A stretch of DNA of 64,000 nucleotides from Cymbidium sinense (taxonomy: Eukaryota > Streptophyta > Magnoliopsida > Asparagales > Orchidaceae). The notes under the pieces were generated by a model. That model was not told where the DNA came from. It made no database searches and saw only the letters and a program-made list of their open reading frames with translations. Of this stretch, positions 27,101 to 39,988 are shown in pieces. A program made the translations under genes and the position numbers. The stretch lies in contig CM038220.1 of assembly GCA_021442155.1 (NCBI GenBank), positions 75,875,817-75,939,816 of the forward strand. The letters are read 5' to 3'. Positions within the stretch are counted from its first letter, which is position 1, and each line of letters starts with the position of its first letter.

Positions 27101-30100
27101 GAAAAGCGCGTTAGCCATGTGGCCTGATGGGATTAGGGGTTTAATTAACTCTAATTAATCTATTTTTAATCATGAAACTTTTAAAATTCATAACTAATTA
27201 TAGAAAAATCCAACAAATACAAACTCAACTTCATTTTAAAGATAATTTAAAGGAGATTAATAAAAAATTAAAATTAATTAATTTTCAATAGCGATTTTAA
27301 CTCAATTTAAATTTTATTGGAAATTTAATTAGGCAAATTACTCCTTAATTACTTTAGTGATTAATTCCATACTTCTTAAGATTGATTAGTGGGATGACCT
27401 CTACCTCCCATGAATTTCTTAGAATTTATTGTTAGATTAATTAGGAGAATTTCTTATTTCATCCCTAATCACTTTCTTAATTAATTAAATAATTATTAAA
27501 CAGTGATAAATTCACTAATTAAGCTCGCTAATCATCATTAAATAATAAATTGACTTAAGGAATGTGATTAGGATTTCTTTTCCAATCATTTCCCCTAAGT
27601 CTATTTCACTTGGCTAAAGACTTAATTAGGTTATAAATTAATTAATTATTTAATCACTTTATAAAATGGCTTAATTAACTAAATTCAAAACCAAATTATT
27701 CCATAACTTAATCACTTAATCTTGGGCAGATTCTTAGTGTTCAATAACCTAAGAAACTTCAAAGGAAATTATAATCACAAATGTAATGGTTATGAAAGTA
27801 CTTAATTAATCCCTTTAGCTTAATTAATCAATAATTATAGGCCAATTGCATTAGGCCCCTTTATTTCTTAGGTGCATTGCTTTGATTTAAATTCCATGTG
27901 GTTTGCATATCATATGTTGGCTCATTATTAGTTTAATTATGTTAAAGTGGTGTAGATAAGGGGTATTTAATGGACTTAATTCACACCTTAACCTAAACAA
28001 AATATAAAATCAACCTAATTATTCTAAAAATTAAACTAAACTAATTCACACATGGGGGAAATGGGATTGGACCAACAAACTCTTTTCACATTTCCTAAGT
28101 CAAACCAAATTCAAAATTAAAAGTCTCTTTAAAGAATTTTGATTCATTTGAAATAATCTTAGTTTATAGGACTGTCCTTAGGAATTAATTAGGGTGAATG
28201 AAGTCATATGCTTACATTCCATTATTTCTTTCCAAGCATGCTAAATGTTGTTTGCCATATGAAATCATGCATTCATATCTTTAAAAAATCAATTAAATAA
28301 AATGTTTCCTTTATGTCAAATTACATGTTTTGGCTAAAGTAAGAATATATGAGCTATTATCACTATTAAAAAAATTATTTTCAAAATATATAAATCAAAG
28401 ATTATGAATGAAGTGATGCTACTTATAAATACTTATAATCTTGCATATAATTATAGCATAAGTTGTGTTTTATATTATCTTCTTCTCTTCTCTTAACATA
28501 GATTTGAATAGGATTTGCAAAGTGTATAGTTCATTTGAAAAGAACACAACACTTAAATCTATTCCTATACACTTCTATGTTATGACTTAAGAAAAATCCT
28601 TACATTTACACATATAAATTATACAACTAAATCAAACACAAAAATCTTTTGCATGATTCTTTATCCATTTAATCTTTTATGTACATTTACATGTATTTAA
28701 GAAAAGAAGTATATTATTCTGGTCATTTCAGGACTGCGAGGCTTTAAGTAGCCCTAAGTAGGTCTTATACCTTACGTCCTTGGTGTAGAAAATAATGGCA
28801 CCATACTCACTGATGTCGTTTATACATGTGATTGTGCAACATGTTAATGGATAAAGAATCCCTCTTTTCTACATAATAAAGACATGCATTCATAGAATAT
28901 CCAAATTTTTAAATCATATCTCTTAGCATTCATCAACAAGGTGTGCTAAAACTTTGCATTGCATGTATACGTATGCTTAGGATTATTCATATGCATGGTA
29001 TACATGGTGAAAAGAAATAAAAGGTTGTGTGTTATGTGATAGTAATTCACCTTAATTAATCTTAAGATGCCTTTCTTATTGAATAGGGCTATTTAGAGTA
29101 AATCTAAACTTAGGGTTAATTAAAATACATAATAAGATATTCAATAAAGAAAAATCATTAATGAATCTACCTTAGAAATTACTTAAGGTATTGATGAAAG
29201 AGAAGTTCTCTTCTCTTTTCTTCTCTTTACAACATTTAGTAACTAAGTATAAGTTCATTCAAACCAAATCAAATCATAAACTAAAATTGACAAATCAACT
29301 AAATCACTTAAAATGAAACCACCCTCTAAGTTGAATCATTCACACTTAGAAAACTTCAACCTTAAAGCCTAGCTAAGACATGCCACACAAGCCTTAAATG
29401 ACACACACATTAGGCTAAGTCACCATTTCTAATTTTATGTTAGGGTGGTACATGGTTTGATGCCTGATTTTATTTTGTGATGTAATAATTTTAGACTGGA
29501 TGTTTGGGTGCATGTGCGTAGACTGGATGATAGGACAATCTTAGTCTAATCATGTCTTCTGCAGGAGATTGTGCTTAAGGGGTGCTATAATAAAAAATAT
29601 AAATGCTTTTGTTGTACAGGTTGCTTATACACCTAAGCATGATCCAAACTAGGACAGGTGTACTTGGCTACCCATGTGTGGGGTGCTAAGTCTAAAATTA
29701 TTCATATAATTATTTGGGTTGTGTGGTATGTTTAGTTAATCTCTATTTTGCAGGTTTAGTTAGATTTATCTTTCCCATTTTAAATTTTGCAATTAAGATT
29801 TGAGATGAATGTTATGGGGGAATTAAGGTGAACATTGGTCATAAGACCATGTATTATGTACCATGTAAACCCTTGGAGCAAACCACATCCCAAGTCAAAT
29901 GAAAAAATGAAAAAATGAAGAATGAAGACCCCATAATATGAATTCCTTCTAAATTATAATTATTCATTTATAATCCATAAGGGTAGAGCTAACCATATTC
30001 CTTTTTTTTTTCGGTTGTGGTATGCATTTACCATATCGACCTATTAATCTTTTACACTAGCTTTACAAAATTATTTGATGTTTGTTTAGCTTGTGCATTA

Positions 30101-31478
30101 GAAATGGCATGATTTTTCTAATTTCTTAATTACTTGATGATTATTGAATGGCCTGGATGCGATTAGACTCTAAGAAAAAAAATTTTTCTATTCAATTAAT
30201 CAACTAAAAATTAAATTAAACTAACTCATAACCTCACCTAAAGCCTAGGGCATAAATCACGATAATAAAAGATTTAGTAATCCCTTAGCTAGATGTTGTA
30301 TGTCTCATACCATGCATAAAAATATATTGCTTCACTCTTGCTAATGGAGGGCTTCCACTTTTGCTAGAGAAAATGGCTTGACTTTTGAGAGCCATGGTTG
30401 AAACACATCTCATTCATTCTGATTTTGGCCTATAACTAATTTCTCATGTATTAAGCATATAAAATCCCATAGCCCGTGTCAAATAAAAATGTCCAAAGAT
30501 AAAAATAAAACTTAACAAAATTTACATTAGATTAAGTCATTTATTCATGCCCTTTATGATCTAGTCTCTTAGAGAGTGTGTTTAAGGACTTAGTCTTCTT
30601 TCTAAATAAATAATAGCTTAATTATCTTGCAAAGCATAAGACTTTCCTACGTATATTTAAAATCATAGGAGGAGTTAGTTTGAGGCCACCCCGTGATTGT
30701 AAGTTCGACAGTCGGGTGGTTTATTCTCTTTTGTGGAGATAAACCATACACCCATTTTTGCCTTAGATTTAGGTCGTGCTTTGGCCCTTGCCAAAGCTCC
30801 CTAGATTTAGGATCTTAGGTTGTTATTTCTCTTTGCAGGCTACAAGCATAAATCCTCACCTCTTAGACATTTCTACGATCTTGTGATGTGGAATTATAAG
30901 CCCTAGATTTGTAATAAAAATTCAACTCAAATATATAATCCTATTTAAATTTCAAAAATATAAAGCCCAACCATATGATAGTTTGGGATGTTCACTAGGT
31001 TTCCTAGTATTGTAAGCATCCCCTACTTATCACCCTTTGGTTTCGATAATAACTCTCTTCTTGATCATTCCCATTAGATTTTCCAAACATAACCAATTTG
31101 TTGATAGTAATATCTTTAAAATCTTTGGAGACAATGATCATTTACCTTAATCAAAAGTATTCTTAAGGAATCTCATTCCATAAGAAGTAATTAATTATAG
31201 AGCCTTACCTCCATAGGGAACTTAACAAACCCAGTTTAAAATAAACCCTACTTTACTTTTCCATGTAAAGTAGGGGAAAGATCTCTAGTACATTCGAACA
31301 CCCATTGTCCTTATGGGGTCCTTAGTGCTTAGGTCCTAGGATGGTGACTTATCTCTCTCAAGATAGTACATCATTCCTTAATATCAGATCACCCTAATGA
31401 GTACATTCAGGATCTGGTGTCCCAACAATGCAACAATTTTATTTTTCAAATTCCAAAGTTTGAAAAATAAACACCACA
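24174..31478 (+). mobile_element. Inserted long-repeat copy A'', 7.3 kb, no coding domain
   Basis: Begins TATTGACCTCACTTTTGGAG and ends AAATAAACACCACA. It is flanked by CCCAC (24169-24173) and CCTAC (31479-31483), an imperfect 5-bp target duplication. It shows the same internal order as copy A: TTGACC-dense block 25000-25970, CCGAAGGTGTGGGG near 26800, AATTAA-rich block 27150-28100, foldback 29564-29645, purine tract about 29895-29930, and a tail with TCTCTAGTACATTCGAA near 31280. No gag-pol was seen. Removing it restores continuity between 24173 and 31484 in the outer copy. Confidence 0.7.
29564..29645. repeat. Conserved foldback in copy A''
   Basis: Arms GAGATTGTGCTTAAGGGGTG and TTGCTTATACACCTAAGCAT pair imperfectly. 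It occupies the same place as the foldback of copy A. Confidence 0.6.
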
Positions 31479-33989
31479 CCTACTCAATTCACATGGGAAA
31501 TGCATTAATTTGAATCGTGAGAGCTTCCAAGGGTGAATTCAAGCATCCTTGCAATCCCTAGAATAATCCCAAGCTTCCCTCCTTTGGCATTTTCTCTTCC
31601 CATGTGAAACTAAAATATGGGAGACAATCCCGATCCAAGCTTGCTCATTTCTCAACCAAAACCAAATTCCTCTTACACACACCTTCCATGTTCATCGTCG
31701 AAGCTACCCAAGTTGTTTTCCAAGCTCTAAAGCCACCAGAGGAGGGACTTTGATTACCACTGAGCTCCAAAGTGATGAAAGCTGATCCACCAAGAAAATC
31801 AAGAGGAATTGGCTTACATGCTGCTCAACAAAGCCTCATCTCTACTAGGAGAAGCTACCTCTGTCGATCCCACCATCGGTCCTGAGCTCCAGTGAGGTAA
31901 TTTCTCAAAATCATAAAAATAAGAAATTTTGGTTGGTCTTTTGTGAAGGAAATTTACATGTGAGCTCAACATAGCCGTTAGATCCTTGTGGATCTCTCGC
32001 ACGAAGGTGTGGGTTGATTTTGGAGTGAATTTAAGTTCGGGTGAGCTTGGATCGAGCGATCCATGGAGGATGGGCTCCATCGTTCATCGCTCACGGGAAG
32101 GAGGATCATGGGTTGTCCATTCCACGTGATTGGAACGGACAGCTCTGATCATATCATGTTAGATCCATCTATTTTCTCTCTTTATGCCATGGGAATGATT
32201 TGCACCGTCCGATTTGAGATCGGATGGTAGAGATCATACTGTGTCCACCACCAGCTAACTCAACAGATGTGATAACTTTAATAGCCAATCCCATGATGCC
32301 ATGTAGAAAGTTTGCTGTGTCAGGGCGCCATGTGGCACTGACGGGATTAGGCTTAATCAAGGCCAATTAATGTATTTTTAAGGCTGAAACTTCTATAATT
32401 CATAAGTAATTGTAGAAAAATATCCAAAAAATATATTTAATTTCTCATTTTAAAGGTATTTCAGAGGGGAATCCATTAAAATTATCCTTAATTAATTTTG
32501 AACAGTAATTTTGGCTTAGTTAGAGTTTAATTAAAAATTTAATTAGCCTAATTACTCTTGAATTAATTAACCAATCGATTTCAAATTTTTTGAGAATGTT
32601 TAGGGGAATGACCTCTGCCTCTCCTATTTTTCTTGAATTTATTGGTTGATTAATTGGGAGAATTGATTGTTTAAGCCCTAATTACCTTCTTAACTTAATT
32701 AAGTGATAATTAAGCATGTGAATAGTAATTAATCAACAAATTGGACCCCTTAATCAATGTTGAATAGTGGGAAAATTTAGGGAATTGGATTGGGGCCTCC
32801 CTCCTAATCTTTCCCCTAAGTTTTCTTCTCTTTTTCAACCAAAATATTAATTAAAGATTAATTAACTAATTAATGGCTTAATTAGTTAAATTAAAACTTA
32901 AATCATGCCAAATCATGTTTGATTAAGTGAGGGGCTTATGGAATTAGGTTGGGACCTCTTTCCTAACCTTTTTCCCTTAAGCCCATTTCATTTCAAAAGG
33001 ATAATCAATTAATTTGGTAATTAAGTAAAGAGAAATAGATTAATGGATTAATAACTTGATTAACCTAATTAAAAGGGAAATTAATCTGATTTCTCTTAAT
33101 TGATCCATGGGTAGACCTTTAGGTATTTAATAGCCTAAAGAGGTTTAATGAAATTATGGTTAGCTCACATGTGTGACAAAATCATAAAAGTAATTAAGTG
33201 AGTTCCTTAAGCTTAATTAGTTAATGATTGTGAGCTAATTGCATTATTCATAGAGCATTGCTATTTACTTTTCAATTCATTTGTATATTACATTGGCTCA
33301 TAATCATTTAATTAATTATCTTAAAGTAACATAGGTAAGGGTTAATTAATTAATTTAATTCACACATTAACCTAATTAATTCATAAAATCAACCTAATTA
33401 CTTTCATTAAATCAAATCAACTCACACATGGAGAATGGAATTAGGATTAGCAAACCTTTCTCACACTTCCTAATCAAATTAAACATGAGATTAAAAATGA
33501 CCTTAAGAAATTTTGGTTTATTTGAAATGAGCTTATTTAATGTGATTGTACTTAAGAGTTAATTGGATTGAATGAAATCATGTGCTTTTGTCCCTTTATT
33601 TCTGTCCATTCATATTAAATGTTGTATGTTACTTGATTCATGCATTCATCTCCTGGAAAATCAAATAAATTAAATTATTTCCTTTATGTCAAACTTGCAT
33701 ATGTTGATTTAAATTAATATATGTGTGGCTATTCTCATTATTAAATCCAAATCTATTTTCTAAAAGTTATAAATGAATGATTACATATATTATGAAAGCT
33801 AGTTATAAATACATAGGAGATGCATGTGATTATAGCTTAAGTGTATGAAGTGAAGTTTCTTTTCTTTCATTAATGTATTGATTTATATAAGTAAGAATGT
33901 TAATGGGTATATAGCTTAGAAATTTCAGGAATATGAGGCTTTAGTTAGCCTCAAGGAGGTCATTTGATTATCTCACTTCCCTAGTTTAA
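31479..33989 (+). mobile_element. Outer long-repeat copy, fragment 3
   Basis: Continues the outer copy from just after the GGGGTATACCC point to the motif block equivalent to 19330-19400. It includes the CGAAGGTGTGGG patch near 32000 and a GATGTGATAACTTTAATAGCC stretch near 32270. It stops at about 33989, where a minus-strand copy begins. The minus-strand frames at 31814-32080 and 32169-32366 are chance readings. Confidence 0.65.
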
Positions 33990-36900
33990 CAACGACACTA
34001 TTGGTGAAAAAAATTTCTATAAGGGAGTCACCTTTTAAATCCATGGGGAGAAAAGAAAGAAGAGCCCTTACAAAAATTTGTCTTAATAATATGCCACGCA
34101 GATCAGCAGATGTACTTATTCAAGTGATCGGATACATCATCAAGGTATATTGTACAATCTTGAGAGATAGAAATCACTACCCTTTAATGGAACCAATCAC
34201 CTTAATAAAGACTTCTAAGGACGATGGGTCTGCATATGTACTAGAGATTCTTCCCCTACTTTACTTAAAAAAGTAAAGCAAGGTTTATTTTAAATAGGGT
34301 TCATTAAGTTCCCTACAGGGATAAGTCCCCATAGTTACTTACATCCTAAAGGACGGGATCCCTTAGGAAAACTCTCGATTAAGGTAAATGATTGTTGTCT
34401 TTGAAGATTTCAATAAGAAGGGCTATCAATCGATTAGTTTATGTTTGAAGATCAAATGGGATTTATCAAAAGAGAGAGTTATTATTGAAGCCAAATTGAG
34501 GAATAGGTAGGAGATGCCCACGATGCTAGGAAACCTAGCGAGCATCTCAAACAATCCTAAAATTGGGCTTTACATTTTAGAAAGTGATTTAATTTATTTG
34601 AGTTGCATTTTTCATTAGAAATTTAAGACTTAAGATTCCTTAACACAAGATTAAGGAAATTCCTAAGAGGAGAGAAATTATGCTTAAGGCCCACAAAGGG
34701 GAGAAGCAACCTAAATCTAGCAGGAAGCCAAGGTCGGAAGCACAATCTAAATCTAAGACAAAAATGAGTAATTGGTTTACCTTCATAAGAAAAGACAAAC
34801 CACCCAATAACTTGGACTTACAACCGCTGCTTAGGGTGTGCCAAACTAACTCATCCTAAGAGACTAGATTATGTAAAGACATGCTTCAAATGACCTAAAT
34901 CTAATGCAATACCAGCTTATTTTTATTTTTGGACAATCATTCGACTCACTTTGCTAATATGATTTTTTTTATGACTAATGCATGAGAAATTAGATTATTG
35001 GCCAAAATCAAGCTTAGAAGGTGAGTTTCCACCACCTACTCTCAAAGCGTCAAGGGTTCTCTAGTGAAGGTGAAAGCCCTCCAATCAAGACTGAAATAAG
35101 ATGCATTTGTGCATGATATTATAAAGAAATGCTCATCTAGCTAAGGGGTTGCTAATTCTTTTATCTTGATTTTAATCCTAAGCTTTAGGTGAGATTATGA
35201 GTTATTTAATTTTAATTTGAATTATTAAGTTGGATAAAAGATTTATTTTTCCCTAAAGAGCCTAATCCACATCCATGCTATACATAAAGCAAGGAAGAAA
35301 CTAGGAAAAGCATGCCACTTAATGCAAAAGCTAAACAAATCATCAAATAATTTATAAAGCTAATAACAAAAAGAATAAATGGCCATTTGTGGTCAGGCAC
35401 CATCGTACAAATCCAAAAAATATTAAATATGAGTAGCCGAGCTCTACCCTTTTACAACCTAGATTACAAATGAATTAAATTATAATTTAAGCGAAGGAAT
35501 TTATTGTTATGGGGGTCTTCAAGCTTTATTCTTCTTTCTTCTTTCTTTCTTGTTCTTCTTTCTTCCTCTTCTTTGGTTCCTCCTTTGGATGATTGGAAGG
35601 TGGATGCTCCAAGGCTTCACATGGTGCATAAGATGAGATCTTATAACTAATGCTTATCCTAATCCCCATAACAAATCATTCTAAAATTCTAATTATATAA
35701 ATTTTTACATGAAAAGGAAAAGTAGAAATCTTACTGACACCTGTAAAATAAAGGTTAGCTAAATCACACCACACAAAACTCAAGCATGTATATTGGTCTT
35801 ATCACCCCACACATGGGTGAATAAGTCTACCTGGACTATGGATTATGCTTAGGGATATAAAGCACCTACAAGAAAGAAGTATTTATATTTTTATTTATGA
35901 TTGCGCTCCTTAAGGACAATCTCTTGCAAAAAAGAATAATTAGACTAAGCACGTCCTACCATTCATTCTACGAGCATAAACCATAACAACCAGTCTAAAA
36001 CATATATCACAAAATAAAATATAACATAGAAAATGCATCAACCTAACCTAAGGCTAGAAGTGGTGACTTAGGCTAATGTGTGAGCTATGAAGGTTTGTGT
36101 GGTATGCTTAGCTTAGGACTTTTGATTTAAATTTTCTAAGTGTGAAAAATAAGTTCAACTTAGAGGAGGATTTTATTTAAGTTGTTTAAGTATTTTGGGT
36201 TGGTTTTATTTTATGTTTTAATTTGGTTTAAGTGAAACCTACAATTAATTCCTTCCCTAACCTTAAGTAATTTTCTAAAGTAGGTTCATGTTTTAGTTTC
36301 ATTTAGGTCAATGTTCTAATTACATCTTTTAATCAATCCTAAGTTTAGATAAACTCTAAACAAACTTATTCAAAAAATAAAGGCATTTTAAGATTAAATA
36401 AAATGAATCAAAATTCACATAACACACATTACTTCATTTCTTTTCCAATCATATATAACATGCATATGGATGGACCCTAAGCATATTTATACAAGCAAAT
36501 GAGAGTAGTTAACACACTTTATGATGCATGCTAAGTAATTTTCTTAAGAAAATTTAGAGGTTGAGTATGAATGATTTTTCTTAAGTAGAAAAGGTTTCCC
36601 TTATCCAAAATTTCACATACATACATGAAAGTAAGCAAGACATAAGTGAGTACAACGCTATTGTTAACCAGAGGTGTAAGGTACAAGACCTACTTAGGGC
36701 TACCTAAAGCCTCACAACATCGAGGTTATCCAGACTAATATACCACTTTCCTTAAGTACAAACATGTATATAAAAGAAATGAAATAGAAAAGGAAGACAC
36801 AAAAAGTTATTTAATGAATTCATTTTTGTTAATGCAATTTATGTATATAATTGTAGGTAACCCTTCTTAGGTGAGAGCATAGGGATGAATAGGGTATGTA

Positions 36901-37020
36901 ATTGAGTAAGTGTTGGGTTCCTTTCAAATGAACCCTACATCTTACTAACTCCTATTCAAAACTATGCTAACATAAGAACGAAAGGAAACCTATGCTAAAC
37001 ATGATTTTATAATTCATCAC
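33990..37020 (-). mobile_element. Minus-strand long-repeat copy, 3' portion, no coding domain
   Basis: Read on the minus strand it matches copy A'' from about 28440 to its end. The order is the motif block near 36720, foldback at 35840-35922, a long purine tract (AAGAAAG repeats, about 35520-35590), ATAAGGGTAGAGCT-like words near 35440, and the CTCTAGTACAT tail near 34230. Its 3' terminus is near 33990 and reads CACCAA, close to the CACCACA of the other copies. The plus-strand frame at 34001-34276 is antisense to this repeat. Confidence 0.6.
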
Positions 37021-37739
37021 ATACAAACTTATAATCTAATGCAAATTTTGACAAGTTTTATTTAAGTTTTTGACTTTTATTTTAACACAAGCTATAGGAT
37101 TTTGTATGGCTAAATGTATGAGAAATTGATTATGGGCTAAATCAGAAGAGAAAGATGTGTCTTTCCATTAAAGGCACTTACAAGTTAAGCCTTGGGTCAG
37201 CAGGATGGCCTCTCTTAGAAAGAATGGAAGAATATGACATGTATGATATTATACATTCAATCATCTAGCTAAGGGGTTGCTAAATATTTTATAATCTTGA
37301 TTTAATTCCTAGGCTTTTATGTGAGGTTATGAATTATTTTAAAATTTTAGTTTTGAGTTGTTAATGGGATAGAAAATTTATTTTTCATTCTATGAGCCTA
37401 ACCTTATCCATGCCACATAGTAATCACTAATCATAAAGAAACTATGAAAATGCATGTTATTTCTAATGCACAAGTTAAGCAAAATATCAAATAATTTTAT
37501 AAAGCTATTGTAAAAGAATAAAAGTATGTGGTCAAGACCGACAACCCTAAAAGAAGTGTGGTTCAGCTCTACCCTTATACATCTCGATATAATGAAAGAA
37601 TAATTACAATTATAAAATGATAAGTGTTATGGGGGTCTTCCTTCTTCATCATCCATTTTTCACTCTTCATCTTTCATTTCTTCATTTTTGACTTGCTCCA
37701 TTTCTTTCTTTCTTTCTTTTGGCTTGATTGGGATGTCAA
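37020..37739 (-). mobile_element. 3' non-coding part of the coding copy, with purine-rich tract
   Basis: Directly after the RNase H remnant the minus strand shows a purine tract (AAAGAAAGAAAGAAAG, near 37700), then GAAGACCCCCATAACA and the AAGGGTAGAGCT word, as in copy A from about 20820 to 21480. Near 37020 it switches to sequence equivalent to 28440 of copy A'', so a deletion or recombination joins two copies there. The purine tract is placed like a polypurine tract, but this role is inferred. Confidence 0.5.
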
Positions 37740-38150
37740 ACTATGAGAGTATCATGGATCAATGAGCCAAACATCCGAAAAGCATTGGTCATGTCATGAG
37801 GTACTTCAGTGGATTGGTTCGAGAGATCAAGTTCACCTTATGAGAAAGCATGCAGTGTCGTAGCTTCTAAAATGCAAAGATTAAAGCTAAGCAATGTTTC
37901 TCAATAGGTGGATAGCTTCCTTCAGCATGGATCAGATGACAGTTGAGGTAGTAGAGAGCACTTTTCTTCCCCCTCATCATTGGCTTGGGCCAATAGAGCG
38001 CCGAGAGAGTCATCTAATGCAGCATTGTAAAGGATCAGTGGCCTACCTGGGATAGGGGTTACTAGAACTGGCGGCTTCACCAAGTACTCTTTGATGTCTT
38101 CAATCACGGCACTTGTCACCCACTTGAACTTGGTATCCTTCTTGACAAGT
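37740..38150 (-). pseudogene. Ty3/gypsy RNase H remnant, C-terminally truncated
   Basis: Minus-strand frame with IEDIKEYLVKPPVLVTPIPG followed by RPLILYNAALDDSLGALLAQ matches the start of the plant gypsy RNase H domain. Further on, in shifted frame, are YPPIEKHCLALIFA and KLRHCMLS, then LISRTNPLKYLMT. Stops and frameshifts interrupt it. The reading then ends and non-coding repeat follows at about 37740. No integrase (HHCC or DDE part) was seen anywhere downstream. Confidence 0.85.
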
Positions 38151-39171
38151 GCTAAGAATGGCTTGCATCTCCCTGATAGGTTTGAGATAAAGCATCTTAG
38201 ATACGCCAGCCATCCTTGAAAGAATCTGAGTTGAGTTAAACTCTTAGGAGGTGGAATTTCTAAGATAGCTTTAATCTTTTCAAGACCTATTTCTATTCCA
38301 TGATGTCAAACAACAAACCCAAAGAATTTCTCTGAAGCAACTCAGAATGCACACTTCACGGGATTCATTTTGAGGTTATATTATCTTAACCGCTTCAAAA
38401 AACTACTCAAGTCAAAGAGGTGGTCTTCTTTTCTACGACAACTAGATCATCAATGTAGTACTCAACCCGATGGATGAGTTCGTTGAAGATCGAGTCATGG
38501 CTGGTATGTAGCACCAATATTTTAAGGCCGAAAAGGCATGACCCTAATGAAGATTACGATCGGGTTTAAAAGTAGTGTTTTATCTTCTAAGACATCTTGA
38601 TTTGGTTATAGTGAGATGACCCATCCATGAAAGAGAAGACTGCATGAGATGAGGCAATATCCACCATTAACTCTAGTATAGGAAGAGGAAACTCATCCTT
38701 AGGACATGCATGATTTACATCCCTAAAATCGATGCATATGCAAATTTATCCATTCTTCTTCTTAACTGGGATGACACTAACTAACCAAGTAGGATGTTTT
38801 TCTTCCCTAATGAAACCAGCATCGATCAATTTCATGACTTCAGAAATGACCTGTTGTTCAATTTTTAATCGCATGCGTCTAGGAGCTAGCTTAATAGGGG
38901 TAACATTATGGTTTATTGCTAGCTTGTGGACTGCTATGTCAGGACATAATCTAGGTATTTCTTCATAAATTTATGTGAAGTAGTCTTTAAACTCAGTTAA
39001 TAGCCTAACTAAGTCATTAGTTTCTTCTTCATTCAGCAATGAATTGATGTATGTCGGGCGAGGATTTTTTTCTATCCCGAGGTTGATTTCTTTAAGCTTG
39101 TCTATTATTGAATGAATTTCTTCTTCAAATTTTGGTGGTGCATCTTTGACTTGGGAGATCATCTGGATCAT
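38151..39171 (-). pseudogene. Ty3/gypsy reverse transcriptase remnant
   Basis: On the minus strand the order is PRPTYINSLLNEEETNDLVR (frame 39171-38971), then KLAPRRMRLKIEQQVISEVM, DAGFIREEKHPTWLVSVIPV, and a TAA stop in KKNG*ICICIDFRDVN near 38750. Next come CPKDEFPLP, FSFMDGSSHYNQIKM, and the catalytic YIDD motif in EYYIDDLVV near 38450. The connection to RNase H includes RCFISNLSGRCKPFLALVKK. Several stops and frameshifts show it is dead. The family reaction is RNA-templated DNA synthesis during retrotransposition. Confidence 0.9.
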
Positions 39172-39754
39172 CTAAAGTTTCTAAGCATACATTCTTATAA
39201 GAGTTAGGGATGTGTGAGAAGAACCTATCAGACTCCAAATAGTTGATAACAACTAGGAAATAATCTTCGTCATCGATTAGACCCACTATGCCAAATCCTA
39301 GTCCTACTCTTGATTGTGCTTCCCTGTCTGTATTGTTCCATAGCTTTTCCAATTATTATGACCTGCGCTTGGACCATGTGTAAGGAACTAAACCTTTATG
39401 TATAAGATTTTGAACATAAGGCGAGTAAAAGTCAAAAGACAATTCAATTAATTCTTTAAAAGTATCTTCCTCAAGTCCTACATCAAACTCTAGAGTTGAG
39501 GATGATGAACCCAAAAAGAACCTCTTCTGATTCATGTAACTGGAAGACTTAGGGACTTCCTTAACTACTAAACCTTTAACATTTTGTGTTGTAAGTGAGG
39601 TAAGGGCTAAGGTTCCCAACTGCTGCCTAATAGTTTCACATAAACTAGATTCGAACACTTTGCTTTGCTTGGAGGCATGGTCTTCGTCTCTGGCAGGATC
39701 AAAAGTCACCTCCAATGGAACCCACTGAGAAGGGTTGGATGGTATACTAACCAC
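39125..39754 (-). pseudogene. gypsy polyprotein region between protease and reverse transcriptase
   Basis: Two minus-strand frames (39754-39356 and 39352-39125), separated by a stop, lead into the reverse transcriptase. They contain NLIHKGLVPYTWSKRR and then AQSRVGLGFGIVGLIDDEDY, a spacer type that precedes reverse transcriptase in plant gypsy polyproteins. No catalytic motif is expected here. Confidence 0.65.
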
Positions 39755-39988
39755 ATTGGACTCATCCTCTGAGCTGGATTCTAAGTTTATGTGAATAGTA
39801 GAGGTACTCCTATGAACTGAAAAATGACCTCTATTAACTGAAGGCCAACTAAGGGGTCTCCCACCTCTAGAACGACCTATGTTTCTACCTCTACCTTTGC
39901 CAGGTGGAGGCTAAGCCATCCTACCCACATATCCATATGATGGAATGTGATATGCTGATCTACTTCTTTTTCAATTCCCCTTTCTAGC

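Noticed and set aside
34001..34276. 91-residue plus-strand ORF
   Set aside because: Antisense to the 3' tail of a minus-strand repeat copy whose landmarks are clear.
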